Assembly (NCBI GenBank): GCA_025057195.1
Contig: JANWWX010000036.1
Coordinates: 1-8,782 of the forward strand
Length of the DNA: 8,782 nt
Reading direction: 5' to 3'
Origin: Leptospiraceae bacterium
GTDB lineage: Bacteria > Spirochaetota > Leptospiria > Turneriellales > Turneriellaceae
Below, piece by piece: positions 5,529 through 8,782 of the stretch (position 1 is the first letter of the stretch; every line of letters starts with the position of its first letter). Below the pieces are notes generated by a model. The model did no database searches. It saw only the letters and a program-made list of their open reading frames with translations, and had not been told where the DNA came from. The translations under genes and the position numbers were made by a program.

Positions 5529-8285
5529 TCATTTCTCGTCACCTCGCTTAGAGGGGGACGAAGCCTGCGGTTTAAGCAAAAATTTCTTGGTATATTGTTT
5601 CTCGACGCCTGCTGGTTTGAGCGGTAACGGGTGATTGTTCACACCAACAAAAAGTGGGATCATGTCGCTATAATGCTCGGATTCGGGGTTGCCCGAAATC
5701 CCCATGTGCGTGATCAACTCTGCCGGTTCCTCCGCGGAAAAATCCACCAGAAAGCGCATCGCTGGGATCAACCATACCTGGTGCGAGCTTCCCCACTGCG
5801 TGCCGGCCACATTGAGCGTGTAGAGATCACCGCCAGCGGCATGTGGGCCACGGTTAAAATAAAACGAAAGCCATTTTAATTTGCGGGTAAATTGGTGCTG
5901 CCAGTAGTATTGGTGGAGTTTACCCCAGGCCCAGTTTTCGCGCGAACTGCCCATCTTTTCCTCGCATTCGGCAATGGCATCGGCCAGGGCTTGCGCGAAA
6001 ATATCCGCCTTGCTTTCCTTTTTGTCGGGAGTGTGGGTGTTATCCCAAAACGGGCTATCCTCGCGCGCCTGCAGGTGGTCGCGCACGGCGTTGTACGAAC
6101 GCTTGTTGATCGCAAGAAAATTCTGCCAAAGTGCGGAATCGGTGCCACCTAACTCATCAGCGAATGTGCGCACGGCCATTGCCGAAACAAAGCTTTCATA
6201 GACCGCAGCGGGTGCTGAATCTTTGCCCAAGTTCCCATCAAAATCACGCAGGATGGCAAGGGCTTCCTCGGCGCGAGCTTTGTCCTCAGGCCGCAGAAGC
6301 GCGATCGCGTTGCGTAGCGCTGCGTGGAAGCGCGGTTCAAAAAGCAGTTTGTGCGCGGCACGGGCTGCCGGTGAAAGGGTGTCTGCCTGGATTCTGGCCA
6401 TATCCTCCCGTGTGTGCTGCTTTTGGGCAGCCAAGAGCTCCTCAGCCCGCTCAATGCGGTCGGAGCCATACCACGATGCAGAAACCCAAAGCTCGGTGGA
6501 ATCATCCCAGATGCGATGGTTGGCGGTGGCCCAATACCCTTTTTTCGGATTAAGCACTGAAGGATTTTCCGAGCGCGCATAGTAGCCATCCCATTCGTGC
6601 TCGCCATTCCAACCGATGCGCGGGAAAAGCCCCATCACGCCGCGGCGCACGGGGTAGCGGCCGGTGGCCACCCAGCCAATGTTTTTCTCATCGGCATAGA
6701 CCATGTTGAGGTATATCCCACTGACCTTGTCGAGTGCCTTGCGCGCCTCGGCCATTGTCTTTGCCTGTGCGAGTTCAAACATGCCTTCGAACGTCGTTTC
6801 TGTTGCGCCGACTGAAGTTTTGAACGCCAGGCCGTAATCGCTGCGCAGGTTTACCGAAAACTGGCGATCCGGGAATGGGTGCTCAAGGGCGGTGTTCAGT
6901 AAGACGCCGTGGCGGGTGCGGATGCGCCGCAGCCGGTAGGGGGCCTTGCCTTTGATAGGTATTTCTTCCTCCGTTACTTTTGCATCGAGCCAACGGCCTT
7001 TATACAAGTATTGCAGCTTGCCATCTTTTTGGCGCAACTCTTCGAGGAAAATATCCTGGTTATCGGCCATGACCATTGTGGCCCCCCAGGCAAGTTTGCC
7101 ATTGGTGCCAAGTGCGACAATCGGTGTTCCCGGCAAGGCCACTCCCGCAGCACGGTATTCAGGGCATTCCAGGTTCATGATATACCAATGCGAAGGCACC
7201 GCCATCTGCAGGTGAGTATCGTTGGCCAAAAGCGATTTGCCGTTTTTGGCCCGGGCTGGGGCAACCACCCAATTGTTCGACGCCGGCAGTGAGGGTATGA
7301 GTGCTTGCCAGAGACTTTCCGAACTGGGCAGGGCCGCCAGCGGCACCGGTTCGGTGGCAGAAATTTTTTTCCAGTCGATGTCCTTAAGGTGTTCTGCCTC
7401 AGCAAAAGGCAGCGGGGCATCGTTATAGACCGGAAAAAGCCAAACGGCCTTCTGCCAGCCCAGGTGTGCTGCAAACTTCAAGAATGCCAGCTCCTCGATG
7501 TGGTTAATGGCCAAGAGGAAGGAAAAAAGCTGATAAAGTGCTAGTGAATCCTGCGGCTGCCATTCCTCAGGGGTAAGTTGCAAAAGCAAAAACTCGGCTT
7601 GCGTTTTGGGAAATGCCTTACGCCGGGCGTTGACACCGGCAGCGAAAGCGCGTAGCGGGGCACGCAATTTTTCAGGAATCCGCTCGTAGTTTTTCTGTGC
7701 CAACTCGCGCAAGCCCAACGTGCGCATGTAGATATCCATTGCCAGCGCGTCGCTACCCAGCACCTCCGCTAGCCGACCATATGCCATGCGGCGCAGGAAT
7801 TCGATCTGGAAGTCACGGTCGGACGCCATGGCAAAACCAGCAGCAAAAACCAAATCGTTCAGATTCTGCGCTTTGATGTAGGGCACGCCCAAATTGTCAC
7901 GGCGGATCTCCACTGCTGCAGAAAGGCCTGCGATCTTGAGCTCGCCTTCTTCGGGGACTACACTCTGGCGCAACCAGAGGCGCAGTCCCACATAACTTGC
8001 GATCAAAACGCCTAAAACAATGGCTATTAGCCAGCGCGTGTAGCGGCGCGGGCGGGGAGTTTCTACTGTGTAATCAGGGCGTGGCCGTGGTTCAGCTTCT
8101 GCTTTTTTGGTAACTGGCTCGTGGGAAACTAAATACAGCGCGTTGAGCTCTTTTTCGGTGACGGGTTTATCGCTTTTGCGGGCCCTGCGGACGTTTTTAG
8201 TTTTAGCCTTGCTACTTTTTTTCGGTTTGCCTATTTTCGCTTTATGGTTTGCCGCTTTCGCAGTACTGCCTTTTTTAGGTGCCAT
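5529..8285 (-). CDS. Penicillin acylase family protein (Ntn hydrolase), membrane-anchored
   Basis: Penicillin acylase-family enzymes are periplasmic N-terminal-nucleophile hydrolases that cleave amides, including beta-lactam side chains and acyl-homoserine lactones. The precursor self-cleaves so that a serine becomes the beta-chain N-terminus. This 918-residue protein shows the family features in order. NLGVPYIKAQNLNDLVFAAG (131-150) and the MASDRDFQIEFLRRMAYGRLAE region belong to the alpha chain. ASNNWVVAPAR (335-345) has Ser336 as the probable nucleophile and cleavage site. ALGTNGKLAWGATMVMADNQ (391-410) matches the conserved strand region. Near the end come GGDLYTLN, GSSHQV and HMGISGNPESEHYSDM. 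One membrane helix (about 85-103) anchors it, with the catalytic part outside. Residues 1-80 are an unusual Lys/Ala/Arg-rich cytoplasmic tail, which explains most of the extra length over relatives of roughly 750-850 residues. No alternative start between the tail and the helix is evident. It follows the kinase gene by 23 bp. The substrate is unknown. Confidence 0.93.
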   Translation of the reverse strand: MAPKKGSTAKAANHKAKIGKPKKSSKAKTKNVRRARKSDKPVTEKELNALYLVSHEPVTKKAEAEPRPRPDYTVETPRPRRYTRWLIAIVLGVLIASYVGLRLWLRQSVVPEEGELKIAGLSAAVEIRRDNLGVPYIKAQNLNDLVFAAGFAMASDRDFQIEFLRRMAYGRLAEVLGSDALAMDIYMRTLGLRELAQKNYERIPEKLRAPLRAFAAGVNARRKAFPKTQAEFLLLQLTPEEWQPQDSLALYQLFSFLLAINHIEELAFLKFAAHLGWQKAVWLFPVYNDAPLPFAEAEHLKDIDWKKISATEPVPLAALPSSESLWQALIPSLPASNNWVVAPARAKNGKSLLANDTHLQMAVPSHWYIMNLECPEYRAAGVALPGTPIVALGTNGKLAWGATMVMADNQDIFLEELRQKDGKLQYLYKGRWLDAKVTEEEIPIKGKAPYRLRRIRTRHGVLLNTALEHPFPDRQFSVNLRSDYGLAFKTSVGATETTFEGMFELAQAKTMAEARKALDKVSGIYLNMVYADEKNIGWVATGRYPVRRGVMGLFPRIGWNGEHEWDGYYARSENPSVLNPKKGYWATANHRIWDDSTELWVSASWYGSDRIERAEELLAAQKQHTREDMARIQADTLSPAARAAHKLLFEPRFHAALRNAIALLRPEDKARAEEALAILRDFDGNLGKDSAPAAVYESFVSAMAVRTFADELGGTDSALWQNFLAINKRSYNAVRDHLQAREDSPFWDNTHTPDKKESKADIFAQALADAIAECEEKMGSSRENWAWGKLHQYYWQHQFTRKLKWLSFYFNRGPHAAGGDLYTLNVAGTQWGSSHQVWLIPAMRFLVDFSAEEPAELITHMGISGNPESEHYSDMIPLFVGVNNHPLPLKPAGVEKQYTKKFLLKPQASSPSKRGDEK

Positions 8286-8308
8286 GCCGGAAGCTCATCG
8301 CAAAAAGC

Positions 8309-8782
8309 TCAGACCGGCAACTCAATTTCAAAGGCGATCAACTCACGCTGGTCTTTTTCGTCATAAAGGCTGGTACACCGTACTTTGCCGCGGTGGCAGT
8401 GCACAACTTTCTCGACCAGCGCCAAACCTAATCCATAGTCGAGTGTGCCGTACTGTTCGTGTATGGTCTGTGCGATACGGAAAAAAGGAGTAAAGATTTG
8501 GCGGCGGTATTGTTCTGGGATATTATAGGAATGCTCGGAATCCTTGTGTGTGGGATTTAGCACAGTGATCGTCACGCAGGTATGTGAATTCATGAGCAAG
8601 ATAGTAATTGTTTCTTGTGGTGGTGAGAACTTCAATGCGTTGAGCAGTAGCTCACGCAATGCCTTGATCAGGAATTCTTGGTTGATCTTAACGACAGAAC
8701 CGGCATGGCGGTGTGGCAATTCGCTGATTATAATCTTGTTTTGGCGGATGGCTGCCAGTGGCTCCAATTCCAACACAAGGTT
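8309..8782 (-). CDS. Sensor histidine kinase, C-terminal ATPase domain (5' end beyond window)
   Basis: The frame is open to the right edge, so only the last 157 residues are visible; the sensor and phospho-acceptor histidine lie outside. This is a HATPase_c domain. The N box is ELLLNALKFSP (about 44-54), the F box region is IFTPFFRI (about 96-103), and the G2 box is YGLGLALVEKVVHCHRGKV (about 116-134), ending in the final strand FEIELP. The G1 box is not the usual DxGxGI but VLNPTHKD..YNIP (about 74-89). A number of kinases have such an Asn-for-Asp variant (V-x-N-x-G type), but here the glycines are missing too. It probably belongs to a two-component system that phosphorylates a response regulator not seen here. 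The acylase gene follows 23 bp downstream on the same strand, so it may be co-transcribed. Confidence 0.85.
   Translation of the reverse strand, partial: NLVLELEPLAAIRQNKIIISELPHRHAGSVVKINQEFLIKALRELLLNALKFSPPQETITILLMNSHTCVTITVLNPTHKDSEHSYNIPEQYRRQIFTPFFRIAQTIHEQYGTLDYGLGLALVEKVVHCHRGKVRCTSLYDEKDQRELIAFEIELPV

Noticed and set aside
4907..5551. Long plus-strand ORF (214 codons) opposite the DUF721 gene
   Set aside because: It lies antisense to a gene with a clear DUF721 core; its translation is Ser/Arg-rich low-complexity without family motifs, and it overlaps the end of the perR-like gene.
6131..6553. Plus-strand ORF of 140 codons opposite the acylase gene
   Set aside because: The acylase frame is continuous and shows conserved family motifs on both sides. 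The antisense product is rich in Cys, Arg and Pro, typical of a shadow frame.
7226..7236. Repeated TTGGCCAAAA-like words (also near 2132, 4152 and 4454)
   Set aside because: The copies are mostly inside genes, in different frames and contexts, with no regular spacing. This looks like codon or base-composition bias rather than a repeat element.
8107..8493. Plus-strand ORF with a hydrophobic stretch opposite the acylase start and kinase end
   Set aside because: The hydrophobic run is the complement of Lys codons in the basic tail. It spans two genes on the other strand and has no ribosome site.

Overview
The window is protein-coding almost throughout, at roughly 50% GC by eye. It carries no rRNA, tRNA, CRISPR array or insertion sequence that I can recognise. 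The likeliest source is a spirochaete of the Leptospirales (Leptospira/Turneriella-like). This rests on a PerR-type regulator that lacks the Cys4 zinc site, a relaxed lipobox (L-A-T-C) on a beta-propeller-like lipoprotein, and general resemblance from memory to Leptospira conserved hypotheticals. The assignment is an inference, not a demonstrated fact.

Layout. (1) 1-1539, plus strand: a three-gene unit made of a 5'-truncated basic coiled-coil protein, an uncharacterised protein with a Lys-rich tail joined to it by an ATGA overlap, and the metal-binding prolyl isomerase SlyD one base after the previous stop. (2) 1554-3623, minus strand: a two-gene unit convergent with slyD. A putative lipoprotein is followed with no gap by a TerC-family membrane metal exporter. 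(3) 3693-4431, plus strand, divergent from the lipoprotein: a cysteine-cluster protein that appears split by a +1 frameshift at a C5 tract (4159-4163). (4) 4557-4967, plus strand: a PerR/Fur regulator whose start codon sits inside a tandem TTATAAT repeat, next to a perfect palindrome. (5) 8782-4954, minus strand: a 5'-truncated histidine kinase ATPase domain, a large membrane-anchored penicillin acylase-family Ntn hydrolase with an unusual Lys/Ala-rich cytoplasmic tail, and a DUF721/DciA-like protein whose 3' end overlaps the end of the perR-like gene by 14 bp.

How the genes may work together. The left and middle parts share a loose metal and redox theme: SlyD (Ni/Zn-binding chaperone), TerC (Mn export family), a Cys-cluster protein and PerR (Fe/Mn peroxide sensor). 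The right part is an envelope/signalling block (sensor kinase plus periplasmic acylase) with a replication-associated DUF721 gene behind it. I see no clear-cut new defence or mobile system. The best leads are the apparent frameshift, the zinc-less PerR with its start-overlapping operator-like sequence, the histone-like tail on the acylase, and the uncharacterised pair in front of slyD.
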